Origin: Symbiodinium natans
Lineage: Eukaryota > Sar > Dinophyceae > Suessiales > Symbiodiniaceae
NCBI GenBank assembly: GCA_905221605.1
Contig: CAJNDS010002113.1
Location: 1,246,524 to 1,285,523, forward strand
Length of the DNA: 39,000 nt
Direction: 5' to 3'
Of the stretch, positions 22,730-32,354 are shown piece after piece. The translations under genes and the position numbers were made by a program. The first letter of the stretch is position 1. Every line of letters begins with the position of its first letter. Under the pieces are notes generated by a model. That model had not been told where the DNA came from and ran no database searches. It saw only the letters and a list, made by a program, of their open reading frames with translations.

Positions 22730-22787
22730 GAGGGCGAGATGGAGAGCCGCGCCTCGCAGACGGAGCCGCTGGAGTCGACAGGGACCG
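22730..22787 (+). CDS. candidate small exon between inverted arrays
   Basis: Begins at CGAAAAG|GAG and reads EGEMESRASQTEPLESTGT, ending at a possible donor ACCG|GTGCTT. CCCTAAA arrays upstream, TTTAGGG arrays downstream. Acidic, Ser/Thr-rich. Confidence 0.42.
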
Positions 22788-22812
22788 GTGCTTTTTGGGT
22801 GTTAGAGGGCTT

Positions 22813-23040
22813 TTAGGGTTTAGGGTTTAGGGTTTGGGGTTTAGGGTTAGGGTTTAGGGTTTAGGGTTCAGGGTTCAGGGGGTTTAGAGGGTTTAGAGGG
22901 TTTAGAGGGTTTAGAGGGTTTAGAGGGTTTAGAGGGTTTAGAGGGTTTAGAGGGTTTAGAGGGTTTAGAGGGTTTAGAGGGTTTAGAGGGTTTAGAGGGT
23001 TTAGAGGGTTTAGAGGGCTTAGGGTTTAGGCTTTGTAGCG
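22813..23040. repeat. TTTAGGG array grading into a 9-bp variant
   Basis: Standard TTTAGGG to about 22870, then about 15 perfect copies of the 9-mer GGGTTTAGA at 22881-23018. The extra two bases are constant in every unit, which points to local amplification of one variant. Confidence 0.95.
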
Positions 23041-23503
23041 CGAAGGGTTTTAGGGATTTAGGGTTGGATTTGTGGTTTAAGGTGCTTCGGACTTCGAGGT
23101 TCCGGGCTCAAAAGGGTTCAGGTCTCAGAGTTGGTAGAGGGGTAGGAGGGGAGTCATCTAGGAACGGGTACCACTTGGGCACAGAAGGGTCGATGTGGGG
23201 TCCAGGGTTCAGAGTTAAAGGGGCCCCTGTTGTGTCTTTTTTGTGGTTTAGGGTTTAGGGTTTAGGGGTTAGGGTTTAGGGTTTAGGGGTTAGGGTTTAG
23301 TAGGGCTGTTTTTTGAAGAAGGGCATGGTGGAGGGCACCTTGCTTTAGATCAAAAACACAATCAAAATCATCGCAAGAAACAAATAAGCATGCTAACAGT
23401 ACTATGGACAAACAAAACCACATGAAACCCTCAGGCCCGGACCACTAGAGAGGAGATCTACCCTCGCATTAGGGAAACCTATAATTAAGCACCCTCAACT
23501 TGG
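23041..23503. other. non-coding stretch
   Basis: TTTAGGG units at 23247-23301; otherwise unique A/T-rich sequence with no supported exon. Confidence 0.4.
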
Positions 23504-23632
23504 CCCTAAACCCTAAACCCTAAACCCTAAACCCTAAACCCTAAACCCTAAACCCTAAACCCTAGACCCTAGACCCTAGACCCTAAACCCTAAACCCTAA
23601 ACCCTAAACCCTCCTAAATCCTGAGCCCTAAG
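23504..23632. repeat. (CCCTAAA)n array
   Basis: About 16 units, including three consecutive CCCTAGA variants near 23560-23582. Confidence 0.95.
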
Positions 23633-23643
23633 CCCTGGTTCAG

Positions 23644-23716
23644 GCCCGTCTCTTCTGGGGCCGCGGAGGCCTTGGAAGCTGCCGAGGACGAGGAGAGCCC
23701 AGCCGCTGAGGCGGAG
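23644..23716 (+). CDS. candidate small exon between inverted arrays
   Basis: From GGTTCAG|G to a GC donor GAG|GCTGGT. The frame reads PVSSGAAEALEAAEDEESPA and on, acidic and Ala-rich. Flanked by (CCCTAAA)n and (TTTAGGG)n. Confidence 0.48.
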
Positions 23717-23719
23717 GCT

Positions 23720-23802
23720 GGTTTGGGGTTTAGGGTTTGGGGTTTTGGATTTAAGGTTTAGGGTTTGGGTTTTAGGGTTTGGGGTTTAGGGTTTAGGGCT
23801 AG
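23720..23802. repeat. TTTAGGG/TTTGGGG array
   Basis: Mixed TTTAGGG, TTTGGGG and TTTTAGGG units. Confidence 0.9.
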
Positions 23803-24659
23803 TATGAAGCAGGGTGTATATTTCAATTATGGGTGAGCGTATATTGCTGAGTGGATATCTTGGGTGTCCTTTCGGGGATACAAATAATATCAACCCTACG
23901 TCAGGGTTTTGGGGTTTATGCAGGGCCAGGGTTTAGGAATTTCCACCGTTACTTCATGAGTGTAAGTGCTTGGATGGATGTTCTAAGCCCTAAACCCTAA
24001 ACCCTAAACCCCGGAGCCCTAAACCCTAGTTTAAAGAGGGGCCCCCTTGCCATACTAGCTATGGTTACAGTAAAAACGCTGTGTAAGTAAACGGTTTGGC
24101 GGCACTAGGGTACCCTAAGCTTCTAATTTCCACTCACCCATGTAGGGATTTGACCTAGGGTAGTCTTGGTTTCTTAATTCGTTTCTTAACTTAAGGGAGT
24201 ACGCTATACCACTAGACAAAAACCCATGTTCCACGTACTGTGAGGGGGGGGTCTGGCCTTCAGAAGCTGCTCCACGCGGTCTAAGTAAAACCCTGCGCCC
24301 AGGGATGAAAACCTCTAGAATGTGACTCCCGCGCGTTTTTGGGGTAGGGTCAGGCCAGAAGCGCGGGGGAGTTACGTTTTGGAGCTTTTCAGGGCTGAAA
24401 ATTTTGGAGAGCTTTGTAGGCGCGATTTTAAGAAAGTAGCACCCCCAACACTAGGGTACCCTAGGTTTCTTAGCTAAACGGCAACCGCAAATCGCCCAAA
24501 ATCCCTGGATCTAGGGTCTTAGTTTCTTATACAATGGTTTCTTATACAGTGGTTTTACTGTATACGGGATTTATAACCGAAGTTAGGATCTGTATGACAC
24601 AATTTAGGGCCCTTATCACTCTAACCCTAAACCCTCAACACCAAACCCCAAATCCCAAA
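23803..24659. other. long unique stretch without recognised exon
   Basis: A small CCCTAAA cluster lies near 23990-24030. The rest is unique, A/T-richer sequence consistent with intron. TACCCTAAGCTTCTAA (24111) and TACCCTAGGTTTCTTA (24457) are related, hinting at an old duplication. Confidence 0.4.
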
Positions 24660-24660
24660 G

Positions 24661-24892
24661 TCCTAAACCCTAAACCCTAAACCCTAAACCCCATAAACCC
24701 TCAACTAAACCCTAAACTACTCACAACTGGGAAGCCCCTCCTTGTAGGAGAGGGATGTTTGGTTGGAGGGTTTTGGGGTTTCAGCTTCTTTTTGAGCTTT
24801 CAGGCCCAGAGTCGCCAAATGATGGTTTAGGGTTTAGGGTTTAGGGTTTAGGGTTTAGGGTGTAGGGTTTAAGGTTTAGGGTTTAGGTTACT
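24661..24892. repeat. CCCTAAA cluster then TTTAGGG array
   Basis: CCCTAAA units at 24661-24716 and TTTAGGG units at 24823-24890, an inverted pair around a 105-bp stretch in which I see no clear exon. Confidence 0.9.
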
Positions 24893-24940
24893 ACAGAGCA
24901 GACTACTTTTGCTTAGTTGCTGAGTAGGCAACCTTGAACC

Positions 24941-25037
24941 CGCTTCTTCTTCTTCTTCTTCTTCTTCTTCTTCTTCTTCTTCTTCTTCTTCTTCTTCTTC
25001 TTCCTCTCCTTCTTCTTCGTCTTCTTCCTCTTCTTCG
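24941..25037. repeat. (CTT)n microsatellite
   Basis: About 20 perfect CTT units, then interrupted ones. The poly-Leu/poly-Lys frames here are artefacts. Confidence 0.95.
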
Positions 25038-25423
25038 GGAGATCAGGGTGTTTACGAAAACAGGGAACCCCTACCAGGTACCCCTTCTTTTGGGAAACCC
25101 CCATAAGAATAACAGAACAAAAAGGCGCAGCCATCCGTGTCTTGGGCCAGTGTTGGGGGTGTGGTGCTTTATCTCCGAAACCCCAAACCCTAAACCTTAA
25201 ACTCCAAATCCTAATTTTGAACCCGAAACCCTATAAGTTCCAAAACACTTAACCCCAAGTCCGAATTGAACCCGAAACCCCTATAAGTTCCAAAACGCTT
25301 AACCCCAAGTCCCAATCCCTGCCTCAACCCCAAAGCCAGACCCGCGGGATTTGAGTTGAGGATCTCGGGCTTTGGGACTTGATTTGGGGTAGAATCCTGA
25401 ACCTTGAGCCCCGAAGACTTCTT

Positions 25424-25555
25424 TTAGGGTTTAGGGTTTAGGGTTTAGGGTTTAGGGTTTGGGGTTTAGGGTTTAGGGTTTAGGGGAAGGTTCCCTAAAC
25501 CCTAAACCCTCTAAACCCTCTAAACCCTCTAAACCCTCTAAACCCTAAACCCTAG
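25424..25555. repeat. TTTAGGG array abutting a CCCTAAA array
   Basis: TTTAGGG units to about 25490, then CCCTAAA units with a CCCTCTAAA 9-bp variant at 25508-25545. It ends at the AG before the next exon. Confidence 0.95.
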
Positions 25556-25810
25556 GCACCAGTTTCTGATGAGGAGGAGTTTGCTTCAAGCCAGCACGAG
25601 GCCGACGTTTCAGAGGCGGCTTGGATGTCATTCCATGTGTTTTCCATGTCCTTATGCGAGTTTGAACCGTGGACCCCGGAGACTGCGGAAGATTTTTTGG
25701 AGCTTTCCCTGCAGGAACCAGCCCTTGGTGAGGAGGAGTTTGCTTCCAACCAGCCCGAGGCCGGACTTTTCATTGTAGGGTTCATGAGGAAGGGGGTTCA
25801 TGGGGGGTAG
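25556..25810 (+). CDS. candidate exon(s) with an internal duplicated module
   Basis: The longest plus-strand frame in the second half of the window: 84 codons from CCCTAG|GCA to TAG. It holds APVSDEEEFASSQHEAD and, 53 codons later, EPALGEEEFASNQPEAG. The second copy directly follows TTTCCCTGCAG|GAA, an acceptor-like sequence shared with a third copy at 26134. It may therefore be two exons or one exon with an internal repeat. Acidic; product not recognised. Confidence 0.5.
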   Translation, partial: APVSDEEEFASSQHEADVSEAAWMSFHVFSMSLCEFEPWTPETAEDFLELSLQEPALGEEEFASNQPEAGLFIVGFMRKGVHGG

Positions 25811-25911
25811 GTACCAACTTTAGAGAAGCTTAGGGAGACTTAGGGAGTAGTGGGGAGTATTAGGGAACTTTGGGTTACGTAGCCCCCTTGAAGCCCCCCT
25901 CCCTTAAGAAC
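25796..25911. repeat. dispersed repeat, copy 1 of 3
   Basis: Purine-rich sequence with GGGTAGGTACC, AAGCTTAGGGAG and AGTAGTGGGGAG, closing with CCCCCCTCCCTTAAGAA. Related copies at 32570-32690 and 34990-35094. Confidence 0.75.
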
Positions 25912-26133
25912 CCTAGAATTTCAGTGCTGCATGGATGTCCTCCTCATGCTTTGACAAGAACCCCGATGACTTGAAAGGCTTCACACGCGCGAAGGAATGC
26001 TCCTAAAATCAAACGGGTTCACGATATCACGGGTACTCCTTGGGGGGGATCCTACTATTTGGTGGTATAGAGTAGTGGTCCCCTATTTTGCAAACCTTGA
26101 ATGGTACAGGTTTCTCCAAGAATTTCCCTGCAG

Positions 26134-26230
26134 GAGTACGTCCCTGCTGAGGAGGAGCTTGCTTCAGGCCGACACGAGGCTGGAGTGCAAGGGCTTGAGA
26201 TCGTGCGCCCTTCTCATGCAGCACCTCTCA
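26134..26230 (+). CDS. candidate exon, third copy of the EEE-AS module
   Basis: After TTTCCCTGCAG the frame reads EYVPAEEELASGRHEAG, homologous to the two modules at 25556 and 25715, and continues GVQGLEIV. The 3' end is not defined; the frame stays open towards the CCCTAAA array at 26293. Confidence 0.42.
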
Positions 26231-26292
26231 CTTCCGAGTACAATACTCCATCTTCCCATCTACCCTCAAAGCCCCACCCCTACACCCAAGAC

Positions 26293-26384
26293 CCCTAAAC
26301 CCTAAACCCTAAACCCTAAACCCTAAACCCTAAACCCTAAACCCTAAACCCTAAACCCTAAACCCTAAACCCTAAACCCTAAAC
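26293..26384. repeat. (CCCTAAA)n array
   Basis: About 13 perfect units ending at the next island. Confidence 0.97.
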
Positions 26385-26388
26385 GAAG

Positions 26389-26500
26389 AGGCATCCCTTG
26401 AAGCGAGAACGGCGGGGGTAGCCTCAGCCAAGCCTGCGCGCCACGGCCACGGTCGGGCCATGAGCTCAGCCGTCTTTCTGAAGGGGCTCCGGGAAAGCAA
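26389..26500 (+). CDS. candidate exon between inverted arrays
   Basis: Starts after AAACGAAG. The frame reads ASLEARTAGVASAKPARHGH, then GRAMSSAVFLKGLRESKG, reaching the TTTAGGG array. No stop across about 37 codons. Confidence 0.45.
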
Positions 26501-26502
26501 AG

Positions 26503-26575
26503 GGGTTTAGGGTTTAGGGTTTAGGGTTTAGGGTTCAGGGTTTAGGGTTTAGGGTTTAGGGTTTAGGGTTTAGCT
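26503..26575. repeat. (TTTAGGG)n array
   Basis: About ten units, one of them TTCAGGG. Inverted relative to 26293-26384. Confidence 0.97.
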
Positions 26576-27310
26576 CTTAGACCCTCTACATTCCACCCCA
26601 CCCCCCTCTTCCCTTTCGGTGGAGGATGTAGGGATCAAGGATTTCATCCGTAGTTCCCCTTAGGAATTGCTTTTTTGGTTGCGCAAAACCCAAGGAGATC
26701 TCAAGCATGCAGCATACTGTATTTCTTTGAGGTTCTACGGGGAGTATAGTCAAGGCATGCAGCTCGTAGGAGTTTGTGTTCATGCCAGTAGCAGCAGCTC
26801 CGACACTAAAGTTGAGGGTCTCATCTCTCTGTCTTTTGGGATTCCCTTGCTGATGAATCCTACCATAGAAACAAGCACAACAACTGTCAGCTTGAACTGA
26901 GCCAACCTCACCTCCCCCCCCCCACATAATATAGGGGTCAGAATAAATACTAATAGAATTCCCCTATGGTCCCTTTATAATTACACTAGCATACCTCCCC
27001 CCCCAAAAAAAAAACATTCTAATGATTCAGGCCCCTATGGCCCCTACATTAGCGGGCAAGTGGGAAAGCACAAGTATGGAGTTACGAGTCGATTTATCAT
27101 AACAAGGAACCCAGAGTAGGTCCTTATTGTTACTATTATTACTATTATCATTGTCATCATTATCATCATCATCATCATCATCATTGTATTATTATTATTA
27201 TTATATTATGATTGTTGTTGTTGTTGTTTTGGGGGTTCGGGCGTCAGAGAAGGCCCTTTAAACCAAAAAGGCCCCAAACCCTACACCCCTAGACCGGCTT
27301 GTCACTGTTG
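26576..27310. other. unique stretch with microsatellite
   Basis: No supported exon. Mixed trinucleotide repeats (ATT, ATC, TTG) at 27127-27226. Confidence 0.45.
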
Positions 27311-27315
27311 CTCAG

Positions 27316-27393
27316 GCCTCTGCTGAGAGGAAAGAGGCTGGCAAGTTTGGGGCCGAGGGTTTCACGCAATGCCGCGAATTTCCCGCTGCTTGG
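27316..27393 (+). CDS. candidate small exon
   Basis: From GCTCAG|GCC to a GC donor TGG|GCTAGG, 78 nt. The frame reads ASAERKEAGKFGAEGFTQCR, then EFPAAW. A few CCCTA units upstream, TTTAGGG array downstream. Confidence 0.48.
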
Positions 27394-27399
27394 GCTAGG

Positions 27400-27511
27400 G
27401 CTTAAGGTTTAGGATTTAGGGTTTAGCATTTAGGATTTAGGGTTTAGGGTTTAGGATTTAGGGTCCAGGGTTTAGGGTTTAGGGTTTAGTGTTTAGGGTT
27501 TAGGGTTTAGT
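27400..27511. repeat. TTTAGGG array with TTTAGGA variants
   Basis: About 15 units, several ending in GGA or TGT. A second cluster lies at 27677-27747. Confidence 0.93.
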
Positions 27512-27747
27512 GTGTTTGCTTGTTTGCTGCCTTTCTTGTTTGTTTGTTTGATTTTCATTGGTGGTGGTTGGTGGGGGGGGTAGGGGGCGTTTAGGGTTCA
27601 AATGTTGGGGGTTGAATTTGGTCTCTAGTTTCTATTGGGGTTAGAACCTTCAAATACGAAGGGCCAGGCACATCGGTAGGGTTTAGGATTTAGGGTTTAG
27701 GGTTTAGGGTTTGGGGTTAGGGTTTGGGTTTAGGGTTTAGGGTTGAG

Positions 27748-28184
27748 GGCTGTCAGGCCACAGAACCACTTCAGGGGGTTGAGGGTGTCTTGGGTTCAGG
27801 CCAACTCCGATACTTGGACGTATTCACCAATTTTAACTGTACTCATAGCCCACTCTAGGTAGGCCCTCTTGGGACATTTTATATTTTTCCCTTATTTGGG
27901 TGTAAGAGGATCATATTCAGGAATATCCTTTAGAGGGGTTTAGGGGCCATCCGAGCACTTATAAGCCCCTTAAGTGCCCTAACATGGTTATAAGTACAGT
28001 TATAAGTTCAGATATCATTGGTTAATAAGCACCATGAACCTCCAAGTAGTGCCACTATAAAAGGGCTCCCAGTCAAGAGCGTACGAATTTTGGGAAACGT
28101 CTGGCATATGCCTTATGAGCATGTCCTTGAATGAAGGGCCTTATAAGCATCTCCTTGATTCAAGAGTTTCATCTACCTTTTTTT
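27748..28184. other. unique stretch, probably intron
   Basis: A/T-richer sequence with two related CTTATAAGCC segments. No supported exon. Confidence 0.4.
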
Positions 28185-28244
28185 TGCCCTAAACCCTAAA
28201 CCCTAAACCCTAGAAACCATAAACGGCCCAGGGTTATAGGGCAG

Positions 28245-28334
28245 GCTTTCGGTGCCTGTGGCTGTGCGCGCCAGACGTTCGACCTCGTCTTCGACGACTT
28301 TGAGCCCGTCTGGGCCGCGGATCCAGACATGGAG
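28245..28334 (+). CDS. candidate exon between inverted arrays, GT donor
   Basis: Ninety bases from AGGGCAG|GCT to GAG|GTCAGC, phase 0 at both ends. It reads AFGACGCARQTFDLVFDDFE, then PVWAADPDME, an unusually protein-like mix of Phe, Asp and Val. CCCTAAA upstream (28188-28212) and TTTAGGG downstream (28341-28370). Confidence 0.55.
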
Positions 28335-28700
28335 GTCAGCTTAGGGTTTAGGGTTGAGGGTTGAGGGTTTAGGATCGAACTCCTCCCCAAAATCAAGTGG
28401 TTAATATACTCCTAATGTGTCCTTATATTACCCCAGGAATCTCTAAAAAGGGTCCCAATCATCAAGGGTACCATCTAACAAAGGGGTCCAAGGTAAAGTC
28501 CCCCCAAAACCTGAAAACCCTAAACCCTAACCTCCCTCCAAAATATTTAGGGGGCCCAGTGTGGGCCCTGAATTTGGATCCTTTGTACAACCCTTGCCTA
28601 CACTATAGATCATAAGGGCCCATACTTCGGATCCCTTGAAACAAGGGTAAGGGACCATACAGGGGGCCCATGGTTCCGACCTTAGATTGAAGACCCTAAA

Positions 28701-28880
28701 CCCTAAAGCCTAAAGCCTAAAGCCTAAAGCCTAAAGCCTAAAGCCTAAAGCCTAAAGCCTAAAGCCTAAAGCCTAAAGCCTAAAGCCTAAAGCCTAAAGC
28801 CTAAAGCCTAAAGCCTAACCTAAAGCCTAAAGCCTAAAGCCTAAAGCCTGAAGCCTGAAGCCTGAAGCCTAAAGCCTAAC
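28701..28880. repeat. (CCTAAAG)n variant heptamer array
   Basis: More than 20 copies of CCTAAAG, one base different from the telomere heptamer, with three CCTGAAG units near the right end. Nearly homogeneous. Confidence 0.95.
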
Positions 28881-28893
28881 GGGGGGGCTTCAG

Positions 28894-29020
28894 AGGGGCA
28901 GCTTCCGACCTTCGAGAAACTGCTCCAGGAGCCGCTCCCTCCGCACCTGGCGCCCCGGCGCCAGCGCCGGGCATCGGAGCCCACGAGCCGGCCGGGGCGG
29001 CAACGGGGAAGAGGCCGCTT
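28894..29020 (+). CDS. candidate exon, Pro/Arg-rich
   Basis: After GGCTTCAG the frame reads GQLPTFEKLLQEPLPPHLAP, then Arg-rich sequence, open for about 42 codons until a T tract. Upstream is the CCTAAAG array. Confidence 0.45.
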
Positions 29021-29025
29021 TTGTG

Positions 29026-29066
29026 TTTTTTTTTTTTTTTTTTTTTTGGGGGGGGGGGGGGGGGGG
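29026..29066. repeat. poly-T followed by poly-G
   Basis: About 21 T and then about 20 G without interruption; possible assembly-risk point. Confidence 0.95.
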
Positions 29067-29580
29067 TTAGGGTTTTTTGTGTACATTTTCAGGAGTTTTG
29101 TATATGTTTTGTGTTTAATGTGTTTTTTTCGGCTTTTTATACGCTGTTTATGAAGTATGGGGTTTTTACAGGGTTTATACTTGTAGAGTTGATAGGTCTT
29201 ATAGGGTTTCAGGGCTATGGGGTTTTAGGGTTTAGGGTTTCAGGTCGTCGGGTTGTCGGGTTGTACATGGGGTTCAGAGGGCATCATACAGGCGAACATT
29301 GTAGGGTTGCAGAGAGTTTGGGTTTGGGTGTTTCGGGGGTTGTTGCTGCTGCTGCTGCCGCTGCTGGAGCAGTAGCTGCGGCATGTGTCAGTTTGCTGCT
29401 CCAATGCTCGCCTGAGTGATTGCGGGTCAAGAATTGTGTGCTTGCATGGTGCACTCTCAGTCTCTTTCAGCTCAATCTAGGACCCAGACTTTTTTAAGGG
29501 TTCCGCTTCCCTTATAAGCCCCTTTAAACCCAAAAGGGCACTTTTTTATTCCTTGGTTACTCTTGGGTCTAAAAATTTTT
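29067..29580. other. unique stretch
   Basis: Isolated TTTAGGG units near 29226. A (CTG)n-like run at 29342-29360 opens a poly-Ala frame that is not supported by splice sites. Confidence 0.4.
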
Positions 29581-29633
29581 ATTGTCCTAAACCCTACAGC
29601 CTATATGCCTAAGCCCTAAACCCGAAACCCCAG

Positions 29634-29737
29634 GCCGTTGCCCGGTCTCCCTTCTCGACGTGCCGGACGTGCCCACCAGCATGGCAAGCGGCAGCGATGC
29701 CGAAGGCATAGGCGGGCGACATGAAGATCGAACATCC
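29634..29737 (+). CDS. candidate exon between inverted arrays
   Basis: From AACCCCAG the frame reads RCPVSLLDVPDVPTSMASGS, then DAEGIGGRHEDRTS before TAG. A GC donor may lie at ATAG|GCGGGC. Ser/Asp-rich like other islands. Confidence 0.45.
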
Positions 29738-29986
29738 TAGTGGCCAGTGGTTCGGGTTTAGGGTTTTCGGGTTTTAGGGTTTGAGGGTTTAGGGTTTAGG
29801 GTTTAGGGTATATTTCGGGTTTAGGGCTCAGGGTTCAGGGTTCAGTGGTTTGGTGTTAGGTATGCTGCCTCTGCTGCATAGGTCGTTTAGGGTCTTTTGG
29901 GGAGTCACAGCATGCTTCTTCGCAGTTTTGGGCTCATGTATGGTCTCAGACATTCGAGAGTCTGGGTTCAGGGTTTAAGGGTTAGA

Positions 29987-30054
29987 GTTTCAGGTTTAGG
30001 GTTTAGGGTTTAGGGCTTAGGGCTTAGGGCTTAGGGCTTAGGGCTTAGGGCTTA
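29987..30054. repeat. TTTAGGG grading to (TTAGGGC)n
   Basis: Standard units, then about six copies of the variant GGGCTTA at 30014-30054. Confidence 0.93.
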
Positions 30055-30161
30055 GGACAAATAGCAGCTTTTCAGGACTACGCAGAGATCAGGGCTGTGT
30101 AAGTGCAAGCCCACGTGTGCTGTTCAAGGAAGGAATCCCGGCCTTTTTAGCGTCGCTACAA

Positions 30162-30280
30162 GGACCCCCCCCCCCCCCCCCCCCCCCGAAACCCTAAGCC
30201 CTAAACCCTAATATAAACCCTAAACCCTTAACCCTTAACCCTAAACCCTAAACCTCAAACCCTAAACCCTAAACCTGACT
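30162..30280. repeat. poly-C tract and CCCTAAA array
   Basis: About 25 C at 30162-30187, then CCCTAAA and CCCTTAA units to about 30275. Confidence 0.93.
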
Positions 30281-30520
30281 CCCTTGTCCGGCTCTCTATG
30301 TTCGGAGCCGTGAGCCTTTAGTATGGTCTTACCCTCGTTTAGAGGGATCCGAAGTATGGGCCCTTGATATATAAAGTGTTTGTAAGGCTTAGACAACAAG
30401 GGACCCAAATTAAGGGACCCATACTTGGGACCCTAGCTTCACCACCAAGCCCTAAACCCTAAACCCTGAGCCCTAGCCCTAAACCCTAAACCCTAAACCC
30501 TTAAACCCCTAAGCCACAAG
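30281..30520. other. unique sequence, then CCCTAAA units
   Basis: Unique A/T-mixed sequence to 30445, then CCCTAAA-type units to 30510 leading to the next acceptor. Confidence 0.4.
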
Positions 30521-30603
30521 GCAGCTGGCAACCTGACGCTGGATTAGACCTTTGCCCGGACGAACTTCTTGGAGTGGGAGGTGCCTTGTATGCAGCTCCC
30601 AAG
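30521..30603 (+). CDS. candidate exon between inverted arrays
   Basis: From AGCCACAAG the frame reads SWQPDAGLDLCPDELLGVGG, then ALYAAPK, to a possible GC donor AAG|GCTGCC. CCCTAAA upstream, TTTAGGG downstream. Confidence 0.48.
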
Positions 30604-30664
30604 GCTGCCAAGGGTTTAGGGTTTGGCGTTTAGGGTTTGGGGTTTAGGGTTTAGGGTTACTCAG

Positions 30665-30709
30665 CAGTTGGCTCAGGGGAAGGATCTACTGGACTGCCCG
30701 CTTCCGGCA
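30665..30709 (+). CDS. 45-nt candidate micro-exon with consensus donor
   Basis: From GGGTTACTCAG|CAG to GCA|GTAAGT, the best canonical donor in this half of the window. It reads QLAQGKDLLDCPLPA, phase 0 at both ends. A TTTAGGG array lies just upstream. Confidence 0.48.
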
Positions 30710-31020
30710 GTAAGTTGCGTGCGGCTAGTTCTTTAGTGTTCATGTCTGCGGGGATTAGGCTTTCTATGTTTATGTGGGCTTATATTCTTCCTTTTGGTCT
30801 ACTTTCTTTGGTGTGTAGCTGCTGTATCAGCAGCACGAAAGTTCTCCTATCAGCACTGCACATGCTCCTCGCTCTGTCGCTGCCTAACGTCCCCAATTAG
30901 GAGGTACTTTAAGGCCCAAGTCTTCCCTATTTAGGTACATGGACCCTTAGGGCAAGGGCCCTAAACCCTAAACCCTCAACCCTAACCCCATGGACACTTA
31001 GGGTAAGCGCCCGACGCCTT
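30710..31020. other. probable intron
   Basis: A 61-codon open frame starting upstream of 30900 crosses the GTAAGT donor and is probably intronic. CCCTAAA units lie near 30960-30990. Confidence 0.4.
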
Positions 31021-31034
31021 TGAGCCCGCAGCAG

Positions 31035-31157
31035 AGGTGTCCAGCTGCAGCGGGGTGTGGACCATGAGGAGAGGTCCGACAGCGACACGGAGAGCCTGGG
31101 CCTTCCTCTCACACTGGAGGAAGGCGCCATTGACATCTTCCCTACCACACTTAAGAG
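31035..31157 (+). CDS. candidate exon, acidic, GT donor
   Basis: 123 bases from GCAGCAG|A to AAGAG|GTTCCG. The frame reads GVQLQRGVDHEERSDSDTES, then LGLPLTLEEGAIDIFPTTLK. CCCTAAA units upstream and TTTAGGG units downstream. One of the strongest islands. Confidence 0.55.
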
Positions 31158-31164
31158 GTTCCGG

Positions 31165-31275
31165 GTTTAGGGTTTAGGCTTTAGGGCTTGTAGGACTTAA
31201 GGTTTAGGGCGTATTGTTTTGTAGGATTTAGGGCTTGTAGGACTTAGGGTTTAGGGTGTAGGGTTTTGTAGGATG
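31165..31275. repeat. degenerate TTTAGGG array
   Basis: TTTAGGG mixed with TTTAGGGCTTGTAGGAC-like longer units repeated two to three times. Confidence 0.85.
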
Positions 31276-31759
31276 CAGGGTCAGTAGATAAGGTATGGGT
31301 TCCGTAAGAATGCTTCTTGAAGTCATGTCCTTGGGCTGTGACATGAGGAAGTACGGCGAGAAGCTTGAACATGTATCCCTCTTAGGGTACTCAAAAGGGC
31401 CCTGAGTGTGGGCCCTTAATTGGGGACCCTTTTGTGTGCATGCGTCTGCGTCTGTGGGTCTGTGTGCTTGTAGGCTTGCGTGGTTGCAGTACCTACGTGT
31501 AAAACACGATTAAGTTTTCGGGTGTAGGCTTGAATTCTCGTCTGGGCTTGGGCACTCCAGGGCACGCCTGGGCACTCCAGGGCACTCGGAGAGAAGTTTA
31601 GTGTAGAAACTAACAACTCCACACCGAGGGTGGCGAATAAGCCTTTGCCGCCCTTTCTACAGTATCAGCGGATTGCGCAAACAACCTCTTCGGAAAGTAC
31701 AGTACCCTGACTATCATTCTTACTAAGGACTGTTACGATAACGGGGGCCATCCCAACAT
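31276..31759. other. unique stretch, probably intron
   Basis: Contains a short duplication (TGGGCACTCCAGGGCAC, near 31548 and 31569). No supported exon. Confidence 0.4.
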
Positions 31760-31805
31760 TAAACCCTAAACCCTAAAACCCTAGCCCTAAACCCGCCAGT
31801 CGCAG

Positions 31806-31899
31806 GCCTTCACGAGCTCGCCTCCGATGAGGGGGAGGCGTCCACGGAGTCCGCAGACGACGCTCGGGACCTGAACCCAAACCTAGAAGCCCTGTATAG
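31806..31899 (+). CDS. candidate exon between inverted arrays, acidic
   Basis: From AGTCGCAG|GC the frame reads LHELASDEGEASTESADDAR, then DLNPNLEALYR, to the TTTAGGG-like units. Confidence 0.52.
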
Positions 31900-31929
31900 G
31901 GTTTAGAGTTTTAGGGTTTAGGGTTAGAA

Positions 31930-32354
31930 GTTATAAGCCCTATACGTCCTATGAATCTAAACCCTCTAAACCCCATAGGCCATGCGACCTATCAACCCTG
32001 AAAAAAAACCCTCAAGCCTTATAAGCCCCACAAACCCCATAAACCACATACAACCTGTACAGTATGCCCTAAACACTCAACCCTGCAAACCCTCAAGCAT
32101 TGTTACGTTCATTGTTAGGCGGATGCTGGAACACCTGCTGCGCTGTTTGTTTTTGTGTTTATGTTTGTTGTTCTTTTTGTGGGGAGGGGGGGCCTCCTCC
32201 GTTTGTTTGAACTTTCCTGAGCCTTAAACCCCACACCTCCAACCCCATACGAGTATTTGCTTAAGAACCCACAAACAAGAAAAGACAACCATCCCTCCAT
32301 TGCCCTTATATTGAAGATGTTTTTTTTTGGGGGAGGGTCTCAAGCAATTTGTAC
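31930..32354. other. degenerate repeats and unique sequence
   Basis: CCTATAA and CCCTCAA-like units to about 32100, then unique sequence. No supported exon. Confidence 0.4.

Noticed and set aside
24934-25200. ORFs with poly-Leu and poly-Lys runs
   Set aside because: Translations of the (CTT)n microsatellite with no supporting context.
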